A stretch of 64,000 bases of DNA, taken from Actinoallomurus sp040655075. GTDB lineage: Bacteria > Actinomycetota > Actinomycetes > Streptosporangiales > Streptosporangiaceae. A program made the translations under genes and the position numbers. The notes below the pieces were generated by a model. It worked only from the letters and a program-made list of their open reading frames with translations, was not told where the DNA came from and made no database searches. Of this stretch, positions 16,333-24,454 are shown piece by piece; the stretch's first letter is position 1, and every line of letters begins with the position of its first letter. The DNA is taken from NCBI RefSeq assembly GCF_040655075.1, contig NZ_JBFAJC010000004.1, positions 248,001 through 312,000 of the forward strand. The letters are read 5' to 3'.

Positions 16333-18990
16333 GTGGCGGAGCGGATCTCTGAGCGGGAGGCCGAGGTGCTGGCCGCGCTGGGTGCGCGGCTGTCCAACGC
16401 GCAGATCGCGAATCGGCTGCACATCTCCGTGCGCACGGTGGAGAGTCACGTGTCGTCGCTGCTGCGCAAGTACGGCATGGCCGACCGGTGGGCGCTGGCC
16501 GAGCTGGCCCGCTCCGGGGAGCGGGACCCGGGCCGGGTGGCCGGGTTGCCGGTGTCCGGGACGACGTTCGTGGGCCGGGCGGCCGAGCGCGCCGCCGTAC
16601 TGGCCGCGGTCGAGCAGGCCCGGCTGGTGACGCTGCTGGGCCCTGGCGGGGTGGGCAAGACCCGGCTGGCCGCGGTGGCGGCCGAGGAGGCCGTGGCGCT
16701 GTTCCCGTCCGGCGGGGCTTTCGTGGACCTGGTGCCGGTACGCGACGGGTTCGTGGCCCGCGCGGTCGCGACCACGCTCGGGGTGACCGAGGGCTCGCAC
16801 CAGCCGCTGGAGGAGGCGGTCGCGGCGTGGCTGGGCACCGGGCGGTCGCTGCTCGTGCTGGACAACTGCGAGCACGTGATCGACGAGGCCGCCGAGTTCG
16901 CCGAGCGGATCCTGGCCGCCTGCCCGGGCACTCGCGTGCTCGTGACCAGCCGGGAACGCCTCGGCGTACCGAGCGAGCGCAGCGTGCCGATCGCCCCGCT
17001 GCCGCTGGGCTCGGACGCCGAGCGACTGTTCCACGACCGGGCGCTGGCCGCGGACCCCCAGTTCGTGGCCGATCCCGCGGTGATCGCGGAGCTGTGCGCG
17101 CGGCTGGACGGCATGCCGCTGGCGATCGAGCTGGCCGCGGCCCGGGGTGCGTCGCTGGGCCCCACGGGACTGCTCGCGGCGCTCGACGACGCGCTGCGGC
17201 TGCTGTCCGGCGTACGCGGCGGCGACGAGCGGCACCGATCGTTGCGCGCGGTCCTGTCGTGGAGCTACGACCTGCTCGATGAGGAGGAGCAGACGCTGTT
17301 CCGGCGGCTCGGGGTGTTCGTCGGGACCTTCGACATGGACGCCGCGGCCGCCGTCGGCGGGGACCGCGCGGGCGTCGCGGACCTGCTCGGCCGGCTGGTC
17401 GACAAGAGCCTCGTGGTGCACGTACGCGGGCGGGTCAGCCGCTGGCGCCTGCTGGAGACCGTACGCGCGTTCGCGCTGGCGCAGATGACGGCCGCGGGCG
17501 AGGAGGACAAGACGAGGGCGCGGCACCTCCGCTGGGCCGCCGGCGCGGCGTCCGCCACCGAGGGCAGGATCGGCGATCCCACATGGCGCGAGGACTTCGA
17601 CGCCATGGCCGCGGACCTGCGCGCCGCACTGGCCGCGGCCGGCGGCCCGGGCGAGGTGACGCACCGGCTGGCGAGCGCGCTGGCGCACCTGACCTTCGCC
17701 CGCCGCCACCTGCTGGAGTCCTTCGCCCACCACCGGACCGCCGCCGCGCTCGCGACGAGCGCCGCGTCGGCCGCGCGCGACCTGCGCGCGGGAGCCGGGT
17801 GCGCGCACGTGAGCACCACCTCTGACCAGCACGTGTTCGAGCTGCTCCTGGAGGCCGCCGAACAGGCGGCGCGGGCCCGCGACGACCGCGGCCGGGCGAT
17901 CGACCTGGCCCGCGCGGTCGAGACGGCCTGCCGGTTCCCCGAGGCGTTCGAGACCAGCGTCCCGTACGAGCGACTGCGCGGCCTCCTCGACGAGGCGGCC
18001 GCGGCCGGACCCGGCGACGACCCGGAGGTCACGGCGCGCCTGGCGCTGGCCCACGCGTGGCTGGCCGGCCCGGACAAGGGCGCACCCGACCCCGCCCTCG
18101 CGGCCGCCGCCCTCGCCGCCACCCGGGCGACCGCGGACCCGGTCCTGGTCAGCTCCGGCCTGTGCGCCGCCGGGAGCGCGGCCCTGCACGCCGGACGACT
18201 ACGCGAGGCCAACCGCATCACCCGCGAACGCCTGGCGCTGCTGCCGTCCATGGACCGCGACGACCCGTACTGCGCACCGGAGATCTGCAACACCTACGGC
18301 CGCGCCTGCGTCTACGCGATCATGACCGGCGACCTGCCCGGCGCGATGGCCGCCGCCCGCGCCGGCATCGACGACGACCTGCTGCGCGATACCCACATCA
18401 CGGCCAGCCGCCTCGTCCAGCCCCTCGTGCTGACCGGCCGCTTCCAGGATGCGATCGGCCACGCCGAACGAATGCTGGACCAATGGGAACGCGCCGGACG
18501 CCCCGCCCCGCTCTGGATGCTGCCGGCCGTGAGCCTGACGGTGCTGGCCAGCACGATGCTCGATGAGCCGGGGCCGGTGGCAGTGTGGCGGGCGCATGCC
18601 GCGGAAATGGCCGGCGGCACGCTCGGCACGGCACCGGTCGCGGCGTTCGTCGACGCCCGCCTCGCCCTCCACAACGAGCGGTACGACACCGCCGAACCCC
18701 TCGTACGCACGGCCTTCACCGTCGACGCCCCACTGGACAAATACCTCGCGTACGCGCGGGCGGCGGGCGCGGAATTGGCCGTGGCCGCACGCCTGCCCGA
18801 CGCGGCGGACCTGCTGGCGGCGGCCACCCCGCTCGCCGAAGAGAACACCTGGGCGGCGGCCTGCCTCGCCCGTGCCCGCGGGCGCCTCCACGACGACCAC
18901 GCCGAACTCGCCCGCGCCCTCACGGGGTTCGAACGCCTGGACGCACAGGCCGAACGCGACCACACCCAGGCGTTGCTGGCGCGGCTTTAA
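16333..18990 (+). CDS. Large ATP-binding transcriptional regulator with N-terminal LuxR-type HTH
   Basis: 885 residues from GTG 16333 (GGAAAGGGG upstream). The LuxR/GerE helix-turn-helix is at the N-terminus (residues about 3-62: ISEREAEVLAALGARLSNAQ, then IANRLHISVRTVESHV), the reverse of classical LAL proteins. A P-loop LLGPGGVGKTRLA (103-110) begins an AAA/STAND-like NTPase with LLVLDNCEH as Walker B and VLVTSRERLGV as sensor. The rest is alpha-helical, TPR-like and rich in Ala. It is divergent from the cysteine-dioxygenase operon and probably activates it or itself in response to a metabolite. The gene ends at a 19-bp perfect hairpin. Confidence 0.88.
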   Translation: MAERISEREAEVLAALGARLSNAQIANRLHISVRTVESHVSSLLRKYGMADRWALAELARSGERDPGRVAGLPVSGTTFVGRAAERAAVLAAVEQARLVTLLGPGGVGKTRLAAVAAEEAVALFPSGGAFVDLVPVRDGFVARAVATTLGVTEGSHQPLEEAVAAWLGTGRSLLVLDNCEHVIDEAAEFAERILAACPGTRVLVTSRERLGVPSERSVPIAPLPLGSDAERLFHDRALAADPQFVADPAVIAELCARLDGMPLAIELAAARGASLGPTGLLAALDDALRLLSGVRGGDERHRSLRAVLSWSYDLLDEEEQTLFRRLGVFVGTFDMDAAAAVGGDRAGVADLLGRLVDKSLVVHVRGRVSRWRLLETVRAFALAQMTAAGEEDKTRARHLRWAAGAASATEGRIGDPTWREDFDAMAADLRAALAAAGGPGEVTHRLASALAHLTFARRHLLESFAHHRTAAALATSAASAARDLRAGAGCAHVSTTSDQHVFELLLEAAEQAARARDDRGRAIDLARAVETACRFPEAFETSVPYERLRGLLDEAAAAGPGDDPEVTARLALAHAWLAGPDKGAPDPALAAAALAATRATADPVLVSSGLCAAGSAALHAGRLREANRITRERLALLPSMDRDDPYCAPEICNTYGRACVYAIMTGDLPGAMAAARAGIDDDLLRDTHITASRLVQPLVLTGRFQDAIGHAERMLDQWERAGRPAPLWMLPAVSLTVLASTMLDEPGPVAVWRAHAAEMAGGTLGTAPVAAFVDARLALHNERYDTAEPLVRTAFTVDAPLDKYLAYARAAGAELAVAARLPDAADLLAAATPLAEENTWAAACLARARGRLHDDHAELARALTGFERLDAQAERDHTQALLARL

Positions 18991-18991
18991 G

Positions 18992-19049
18992 CCGAAAATC
19001 GGTGCTCGGCAGGGCACCACCGCATGCCCCGCCGAGCACCGATTTTCGG
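18992..19049. terminator. Exceptionally long perfect hairpin between convergent genes
   Basis: Two 19-bp arms, 18992-19010 and 19031-19049, are perfect reverse complements (left arm starts CCGAAAATCGG). The 20-base loop contains a further GGGCA/TGCCC pairing. It starts one base after the TAA-proximal end of the LuxR gene and ends 15 bp before the MFS stop, so it can act as a bidirectional terminator. The tract of four A or T in the arms is unusual in this GC-rich DNA. Confidence 0.85.
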
Positions 19050-19064
19050 ATTAGACCGCTGTGA

Positions 19065-20573
19065 TCATGCGTTGCTCTCGACGGCCGGTTCGGGGGTCTT
19101 CTCCGGTTCGGGGCGGGGCTTGGGGCGGAGCACCGAGAAGGCCAGGACGGCGGCGGCGATGCCGCCGAACACCCCGACGATGGAGGTGGTCGACATGGCG
19201 TCGACGAACGCGTCCTTCGCGGTCCGGGCCAGCGTCGCGTCGCCGCGTGCCGCCGCGATGGCGAGGGCCTCGCCGATCGAGTGCCGCGCCGGGCCGGTGA
19301 CGCTCTTGGGCATGTTGGAGGTGTAGGCCGCCGTGAGGACGCTGCCCAGGATGGCGACGCTGAGCGCCTGGCCGACCTGCTGGACGGTGTCGTTGACGGC
19401 CGAGCCGACCCCGGCCCGCTCGGGGGGCAGGGCGCCCAGCAGGGTGCCGTAGGCGGCGGGTCCGGCCGTTCCGCTGCCCGCTCCGATGACCACGAGGGCG
19501 ATGGAGAGCTTGAGGTAGCCGTCGCCCGGAGAGATCGAGTAGAGCACCGCGAACCCGCCGGCCAGCAGGATGAGCCCGGCGGCGAGCGCGACCCGGGCGC
19601 CGAACCTCTTGTCGACCACCACACCGAGGCCGTTGAAGGCCATCGCGGTGATGACGAGCGGGATGAGCGCGGTCCCCGCCTTCATCGGCCCGTAACCCAG
19701 CACGAACTGCAGGTACTGCGTGAGCGCCAGCAGCACGCCGCCGGCGGAGAACGACAGCAGGACGATCGACAGGCTGGCGCCGCTGAAGTTCCGGTCGCGG
19801 AACAGGGCGAGCGGCAGCATCGGCTCCCGGCAGCGCCGCTCCCACAGGACGAAGGTGGTGAGCGCCACGACCGCGACGGCGAACCCGCCGAGCGTCTGGG
19901 CGGAGGACGAGCCGTCCTTGGCCGAGTTGATGACCCCCCACACCAGGGCGGTGATGCCGACCATGGACAGGAGGGCGCCGACGAGGTCGGGGCGGACGGC
20001 GGGTCCCCGCGACTCGGGGATGATCAGCAGCGCGGCGATGATGCCGAGGATGGCGATCGGCACGTTGAGCAGGAAGACCGAGCCCCACCAGAAGTGCTGC
20101 AGCATGAAGCCGCCCAGGGTGGGGCCGCCGACCGCGCCGAGCATGAGGACCGAGCTCCAGATGGCGATGGCCTTCTTGCGCTCCGTGTCGTCGAAGACGG
20201 TGGTGAGGATGGACAGCGTGCCCGGCATCAGGAACGCGCCGCCGATCCCCATGGCCGCGCGGGCGGCGATGAGCTGACCCGGGTTGCCGGCGAAGGAGGC
20301 GACGAGGGACGCGCCGCCGAACAGGACCAGCCCGATGATCAGCCCGCGGCGCCGGCCGTGCCGGTCGGACAGGCTGCCCGCGGTGAGCAGGAGCCCGGCG
20401 AAGACCAGGATGTACGCGTCGATGATCCACTGGATGTCGGAGCTGCTCGCGTGGATGTTCCGGATCAGTGACGGGATGGCGACGTTGAGCACCGTGTTGT
20501 CGATGACCAGGACGAGCAGGCTCAGGCACAGCACGCCGAGGATCCACCAGCGGCGCGGATGAGAGGTCGACAT
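19065..20573 (-). CDS. MFS drug exporter, DHA2 (EmrB/QacA) family, 14 helices
   Basis: 502 residues from ATG 20573. RRWWILGVLCLSLLVLVIDN forms the first helix, with TVLNVAIPSL containing the DHA2 motif. GSLSDRHGRRRGLI is the motif-A loop, and GGPTLGGFMLQHFWWGSVF the antiporter motif C. PLALFRDRNFSGASL lies in the central loop. Fourteen hydrophobic segments can be counted. It is transcribed divergently from a TetR regulator across an array of phased repeats, so it is almost certainly the TetR target. The likely role is proton-coupled efflux of a toxic compound. Confidence 0.93.
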   Translation of the reverse strand: MSTSHPRRWWILGVLCLSLLVLVIDNTVLNVAIPSLIRNIHASSSDIQWIIDAYILVFAGLLLTAGSLSDRHGRRRGLIIGLVLFGGASLVASFAGNPGQLIAARAAMGIGGAFLMPGTLSILTTVFDDTERKKAIAIWSSVLMLGAVGGPTLGGFMLQHFWWGSVFLLNVPIAILGIIAALLIIPESRGPAVRPDLVGALLSMVGITALVWGVINSAKDGSSSAQTLGGFAVAVVALTTFVLWERRCREPMLPLALFRDRNFSGASLSIVLLSFSAGGVLLALTQYLQFVLGYGPMKAGTALIPLVITAMAFNGLGVVVDKRFGARVALAAGLILLAGGFAVLYSISPGDGYLKLSIALVVIGAGSGTAGPAAYGTLLGALPPERAGVGSAVNDTVQQVGQALSVAILGSVLTAAYTSNMPKSVTGPARHSIGEALAIAAARGDATLARTAKDAFVDAMSTTSIVGVFGGIAAAVLAFSVLRPKPRPEPEKTPEPAVESNA

Positions 20574-20585
20574 GAGCGTCCGTTC

Positions 20586-20658
20586 GTACGGTGTGCGATT
20601 TTCTCGAACACCGTACCACGCTGCTCGCACGCCGTACCACGCCGCTCGAACACTGTAC
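20586..20658. promoter_or_regulatory. Four-copy TetR operator array with 21-bp period
   Basis: Three direct copies of TCG(A/C)AC(A/G)C(C/T)GTAC begin at 20604, 20625 and 20646, exactly 21 bp apart (two helical turns). An inverted copy (GTACGGTGTGCGA) lies at 20586-20598 and makes a palindrome with the first direct copy. The array fills the space between the MFS start (20573) and the TetR start (20708). Confidence 0.8.
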
Positions 20659-20707
20659 GAGCGACGGTAGGCTGGAAGGACAACCCACCCCTGGTGAAGG
20701 ACGTCGA

Positions 20708-21469
20708 ATGTCGTCGAACGCGGATTCCGTCGCGAACTCCGTCTGGAACCGGCCGCCGCGCTCGCGCGGTGGCCAGCCGACGCTGAGCCGCGAGCAGATC
20801 GTGCGCGCCGCCATCGAGCTGCTCGACGAGAAGGGGCTCGACGGCCTGAGCATGCGCCGCCTCGGCAGCAGGCTGGCCGCCGGTGCCACCTCCCTCTACT
20901 GGTACGTCGCGACAAAGGACGACCTGCTCGAGCTGGCCCTCGACGAGGTCATGGGGGAGATCGAGATCCCGGACACCGATGCGGCGGACTGGCGGACCGC
21001 GGCCTCCGCCGTGGCCCACGGACTGCGCGCGATGATCCTGCGCCACTCCTGGGTCACGGGTCTGTTCGGCATCCGCCCCGCCATGGGTCCCAACGCGATG
21101 GGGACGAGCGATCGAGTGGTCGGGGTGCTGACGGACGCCGGCTTCTCGGGCATGGAGGTCGCTTACGCGAGCTCGCTGCTGATGTCCCATGTCATCGGCT
21201 CGGCCACGACGGAGGCCGCGTGGCGAAGGTCGATCGCCCCGTCGGGCAAGACCGCCAATGAGGTGGTCGAGGAGATGCGGCCGTACATCGACCAGGTCGC
21301 CTCCCGCTACCCGAACTATGGCGCGTGGTGGGAGGAGAACAAGGCGCTGGACGCCGATGCCATGCAGGACGACAACTTCGCCTTCGGGGTGGAGCGGCTC
21401 CTCGACGGCCTGCAGTCGTGGCTCGAACGGCGGGACGCCGGGGACCGTCACGACGCCGGCCGTGCGTGA
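20708..21469 (+). CDS. TetR family regulator (TetR_C-type), divergent from the MFS exporter
   Basis: 253 residues from ATG 20708 with AAGGA upstream. TLSREQIVRAAIELLDEKGL, DGLSMRRLGSRLAAGATSLY and WYVATKDDLLELALDEVMGE form the DNA-binding domain of the TetR/TetR_C group. The C-terminal domain (AWWEENKALDADAMQDDNFA, FGVERLLDGLQSWL) matches tetracycline-repressor-like regulators of efflux pumps. It should repress the divergent exporter and itself through the 21-bp phased array. The stop overlaps the start of a 52-residue membrane protein (GTGA). Confidence 0.93.
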   Translation: MSSNADSVANSVWNRPPRSRGGQPTLSREQIVRAAIELLDEKGLDGLSMRRLGSRLAAGATSLYWYVATKDDLLELALDEVMGEIEIPDTDAADWRTAASAVAHGLRAMILRHSWVTGLFGIRPAMGPNAMGTSDRVVGVLTDAGFSGMEVAYASSLLMSHVIGSATTEAAWRRSIAPSGKTANEVVEEMRPYIDQVASRYPNYGAWWEENKALDADAMQDDNFAFGVERLLDGLQSWLERRDAGDRHDAGRA

Positions 21470-21624
21470 GCGGAAGTGACCGTCCCCGGACCGGCGGACG
21501 GTCACCGTCGCGGTACGCGCTCGTGCTCGCGGGTGTCGCGGTCCTCGGCGTGCTGGTGAGCGTCCTGTCGGCGGGGATGGTGCTGCGCCATCGGCCGATC
21601 GCGGCCCTCTGGAGCCGGGAGTGA
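21466..21624 (+). CDS. Small single-span membrane protein coupled to TetR
   Basis: 52 residues from GTG 21466, whose start overlaps the TetR stop as GTGA, the usual mark of translational coupling. After a basic Arg/Ser/Gly-rich head, RYALVLAGVAVLGVLVSVLS is one transmembrane helix, followed by a short tail ending ALWSRE. I recognise no family. Coupling to an efflux regulator suggests an accessory role at the membrane. The acyl-CoA dehydrogenase promoter follows directly. Confidence 0.55.
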   Translation: MSGSDRPRTGGRSPSRYALVLAGVAVLGVLVSVLSAGMVLRHRPIAALWSRE

Positions 21625-21645
21625 CCGCCATGTAAGTGATAAATT

Positions 21646-21655
21646 ACTCGCGAGT
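21646..21655. promoter_or_regulatory. Palindrome in the acyl-CoA dehydrogenase promoter
   Basis: ACTCGCGAGT is a perfect 10-bp palindrome in an AT-rich stretch (ATAAATT precedes it), 26 bp upstream of the ATG. Similar TTACTCGCGAGT-type sites occur, from memory, upstream of actinobacterial acyl-CoA genes under TetR control. Confidence 0.45.
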
Positions 21656-21680
21656 CGGTTGTTCAGTCCGAGGGAGGCCG

Positions 21681-22826
21681 ATGGTGCGGCGCGAGATCTT
21701 CACGGATGAGCACGAGGCCTTCCGGGACATGGTGCGGTCGTTCATCGCCAAGGAGATCGCACCCTTCCACGAGCAGTGGGAGAAGGACGGCGTCGTCTCG
21801 CGCGACGTGTGGCTGGCCGCCGGACGGCAGGGGCTGCTCGGCATCGACATCGCCGAGGAGTACGGCGGCGGAGGCGACCCCGACTACCGCTACTACGTCG
21901 TGTTCAACGAGGAACTGGCCCGCGCGGGCGTCCACGGCCCCGGCTTCGCGGTCCACAACGACATCAACGGCGCGTACCTGAACCGGCTCGCCACCGACGA
22001 GCAGAGGCGGCGGTGGCTCCCCGGCTACTGCTCCGGCGAGCTCGTCACCGCGATCGCCATGACCGAGCCGGCCGCGGGTTCGGACCTGCAGGGCATCCGC
22101 ACCACCGCCGTACGGGACGGCGGCGACTACGTCCTCAACGGGCAGAAGACGTTCATCTCCAACGGCATCCTGTCCGACCTGGTCATCGTGGTCGCGCGGA
22201 CCGACCCGGACGCCGGGCACCAGGGCATCAGCCTCCTCGTCGTCGAACGCGGCATGAAGGGCTTCGAGCGCGGCCGCAACCTCGAAAAGATCGGCATGCA
22301 CGCCCAGGACACCGCCGAGCTGTACTTCGAGGACGTCCGCGTGCCCCGGGAGAACCTCCTCGGCGAGGAGGGGCAGGGATTCATCCACCTGATGCAGAAC
22401 CTCCCGAGGGAGCGGGTGTCGATCGGCGTGACGGCCCTGGCGGGCGCGGAGAAGGCCTTCGAGCAGACCCTGGAGTACTGCAAGACCCGGGAGGCGTTCG
22501 GCCGCCCGATCGGCCGCTTCCAGCACAACCGGTTCACCCTGGCCGAGATGAAGACCGAGCTGACGGTGGCCCGCTCCTTCACCGACCGGTGCATCACCGA
22601 GCACGTCGACGACCGCCTCGGCACCGAGGAGGCCTCCATGCTCAAGTGGTGGAACACCGAGCTGTGCAACCGGGTCATCGACCGCTGCCTGCAACTGCAC
22701 GGCGGTTACGGCTACATGAGCGAGTACCCGATCGCCAAGGCGTACCTCGACTCCCGGATCCAGACCATCTTCGGCGGCACGACTGAGATCATGAAGGAGA
22801 TCATCGGCCGCGGCCTCGGCGTCTAG
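21681..22826 (+). CDS. Acyl-CoA dehydrogenase (FadE-like)
   Basis: 381 residues from ATG 21681 with GAGGGAGG upstream. AIAMTEPAAGSDLQGIRTTA, LNGQKTFISNG and REAFGRPIGRFQHNRFTLAE mark the FAD-dependent acyl-CoA dehydrogenase fold, and LQLHGGYGYMSEYPIAKAYL the dimer and flavin contact. The final motif is QTIFGGTTEIMKEIIGR. The glutamate found in IYEGT of short-chain enzymes is a glycine here, so the catalytic base should lie on the earlier helix, as in long-chain and isovaleryl enzymes. It catalyses the first step of acyl-CoA beta-oxidation. Confidence 0.94.
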   Translation: MVRREIFTDEHEAFRDMVRSFIAKEIAPFHEQWEKDGVVSRDVWLAAGRQGLLGIDIAEEYGGGGDPDYRYYVVFNEELARAGVHGPGFAVHNDINGAYLNRLATDEQRRRWLPGYCSGELVTAIAMTEPAAGSDLQGIRTTAVRDGGDYVLNGQKTFISNGILSDLVIVVARTDPDAGHQGISLLVVERGMKGFERGRNLEKIGMHAQDTAELYFEDVRVPRENLLGEEGQGFIHLMQNLPRERVSIGVTALAGAEKAFEQTLEYCKTREAFGRPIGRFQHNRFTLAEMKTELTVARSFTDRCITEHVDDRLGTEEASMLKWWNTELCNRVIDRCLQLHGGYGYMSEYPIAKAYLDSRIQTIFGGTTEIMKEIIGRGLGV

Positions 22827-22911
22827 TGCCGCGTCGATCAACGTTGTTCGTCATGGATTCCAGCTACGTAGATCCGAGCTACATGGATGGGGTCGTTGCG
22901 TCCTCGCGCCA

Positions 22912-23844
22912 TCACCCGACCGTGAGGACCGCGTTGCCGCGGATCCTGCGGGCGCGCAGGTCGGTGATGACGTCGGCGGTGCGGCTCCAGTCGAGCACCG
23001 TGCCGATCTCGGGGTGCAGCCGGCCGCCGGCGACCAGTCTGACGAGTGCGGCCAGGTCCCGGCCGTAGGTCACGTCGGACACCGTGTAGTCGAAGTGCCT
23101 GATGGCGGCCTGGTCGGGGCCTTTGAAGAAGCCGAAGAAGTCGAGCGTCACCGGGGTACGGCTGGCCTGGCCGAACCAGACCAGCAGGCCGCCCGGCGCC
23201 AGGTGCGCGAGTGCCGCGGGCAGGCTGTCGCCGCCGACCGACTCCAGCACGATGTCGTACGGGCCCGTCGCGTCGTTCACCGAGGTCAGCAGGTCCGTCG
23301 CGCCGAGCTCCAGCAGCCGGGCACCGCGTTCCTCGGTGGCGCTGACGGCCGTGACCTGGGCGCCGGACGCGGCGGCGAGCTCGGTGACGTAGTGGCCGAC
23401 GCCGCCGCTGGCGCCGGTGAGGAGCACGCGCCGGCCGGCGAGCGGGCCCGCCGCGCGGAGGAGCCGCAGCGCCGTGATCCCGGCCAGCGGCAGCGCCGCC
23501 GCGGTCACCGCGTCCACGCTGTCGGGCAGTTCGGCGACGCTCGATGTGGGCACGGTGACCCGCTCGGCCCATCCGTAGGCCGGAGGGTGGGCCACGACGC
23601 GGGTGCCCGGCGCCGGTCCGGTGCCGTCCGCCGCGGCGCGCACGACGGTGCCGGCGACGTCCTTGCCCGGGCGCCAGCCCGGCCAGCGGCGGTCGAGCGC
23701 GCCGTCGAGCTGGAACGTCTCGCCGCGGTTGACGGAGTACGCCTCCACGGCGACCACCACCTCGTCGGCTGCGGGCTCGGGCTCGGCGGCCTCACCGAGG
23801 ACGACCGGCTTGTCGGCGGCGGGATTTGGAAGCATCGCCTTCAT
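22912..23844 (-). CDS. NADP-dependent MDR-family oxidoreductase (quinone-oxidoreductase type)
   Basis: 310 residues from ATG 23844 (a second ATG three codons later is possible). The GroES-like N-terminal half contains SVNRGETFQLDGALDRRWPG and GKDVAGTVV. The Rossmann half contains VLLTGASGGVGHYVTELAAA and YDIVLESVGGDSLPAALAHL. The cysteines of zinc alcohol dehydrogenases are absent, so it belongs to the zinc-free quinone oxidoreductase/enoyl reductase group. It lies 56 bp after an NTF2-like gene on the same strand, both divergent from a LysR regulator. The substrate is unknown. Confidence 0.92.
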   Translation of the reverse strand: MKAMLPNPAADKPVVLGEAAEPEPAADEVVVAVEAYSVNRGETFQLDGALDRRWPGWRPGKDVAGTVVRAAADGTGPAPGTRVVAHPPAYGWAERVTVPTSSVAELPDSVDAVTAAALPLAGITALRLLRAAGPLAGRRVLLTGASGGVGHYVTELAAASGAQVTAVSATEERGARLLELGATDLLTSVNDATGPYDIVLESVGGDSLPAALAHLAPGGLLVWFGQASRTPVTLDFFGFFKGPDQAAIRHFDYTVSDVTYGRDLAALVRLVAGGRLHPEIGTVLDWSRTADVITDLRARRIRGNAVLTVG

Positions 23845-23900
23845 TTTGGAACTTTGCCTTTCGGGGTGTTCGGGAATGGGTGGACCGGCGGGCCGACAGG

Positions 23901-24326
23901 TCAGTCGAAAACGACGTTCTTCGCGTGCAGGGTGTCGAAGTACTCGCGGACCGCCGCGATCTTGCCGTCGCGGACGGTGAAGATCGCCAGGCAGTGCTGG
24001 TCGTAGCGCCCGCCGGACTTGCTGAGCGCACGGGTGTTCCACTCGGCCAGCACCTGGTCGCCCTCGGCGATCACTCCCGTGAATTCCAGCGCCAGGGATT
24101 CCGGCACCAGCCGGGACACCATCGCCGGCACGAACTCGCCGAGGATCTCGTCCGGCCCGGTCCACGTCCGCGACAACGGCAGGTCGCCCGCCAGCGTCCA
24201 GGTCGCCTCGGGGGTGAAGAAATCGCGGAGCACCGCGAAGTCGCCGTCGGTGAGGGCATTCATGTAATCGAGGACAACGGCCTTGCTCTGCGCAGTTACG
24301 TCATCGGCATTCAGCGTGGAAGTCAT
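23901..24326 (-). CDS. NTF2-like (SnoaL-type) protein
   Basis: 141 residues from ATG 24326 with AGAAAGG eight bases upstream. VVLDYMNALTDGDFAVLRDF, FTPEATWTLAGDLPLSRTW, VIAEGDQVLAEWNTRAL and HCLAIFTVRDGKIAAVREYF are the helices and sheet of the SnoaL/NTF2 cone fold used by cyclases, isomerases and small-molecule binding proteins. It is the first gene after the divergent LysR promoter and probably shares a substrate with the downstream oxidoreductase. Confidence 0.9.
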   Translation of the reverse strand: MTSTLNADDVTAQSKAVVLDYMNALTDGDFAVLRDFFTPEATWTLAGDLPLSRTWTGPDEILGEFVPAMVSRLVPESLALEFTGVIAEGDQVLAEWNTRALSKSGGRYDQHCLAIFTVRDGKIAAVREYFDTLHAKNVVFD

Positions 24327-24454
24327 TTCCCGCGCCTTTCTCGAGGAGGTCCTTTCTGACGTCTCGAACCTAGGCGGCACCGGACGGAGAAGGGAAAGAC
24401 CTGTTGCTTCTCGGCTTAGAACGTTGCGGCATAAGTGCAGGTCGGAGCCCGTGT

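Noticed and set aside
16279..18189. 636-codon minus-strand frame
   Set aside because: Antisense shadow of the LuxR ATPase gene; Arg/Gly/Gln-rich with no domain.
19281..20471. 396-codon plus-strand frame opposite the second DHA2 exporter
   Set aside because: Highly charged antisense product typical of a membrane-protein shadow.
22855..22895. Repeated AGCTAC-T-GAT words between the acyl-CoA dehydrogenase and MDR genes
   Set aside because: Only two short imperfect copies between convergent genes; no hairpin or operator symmetry.
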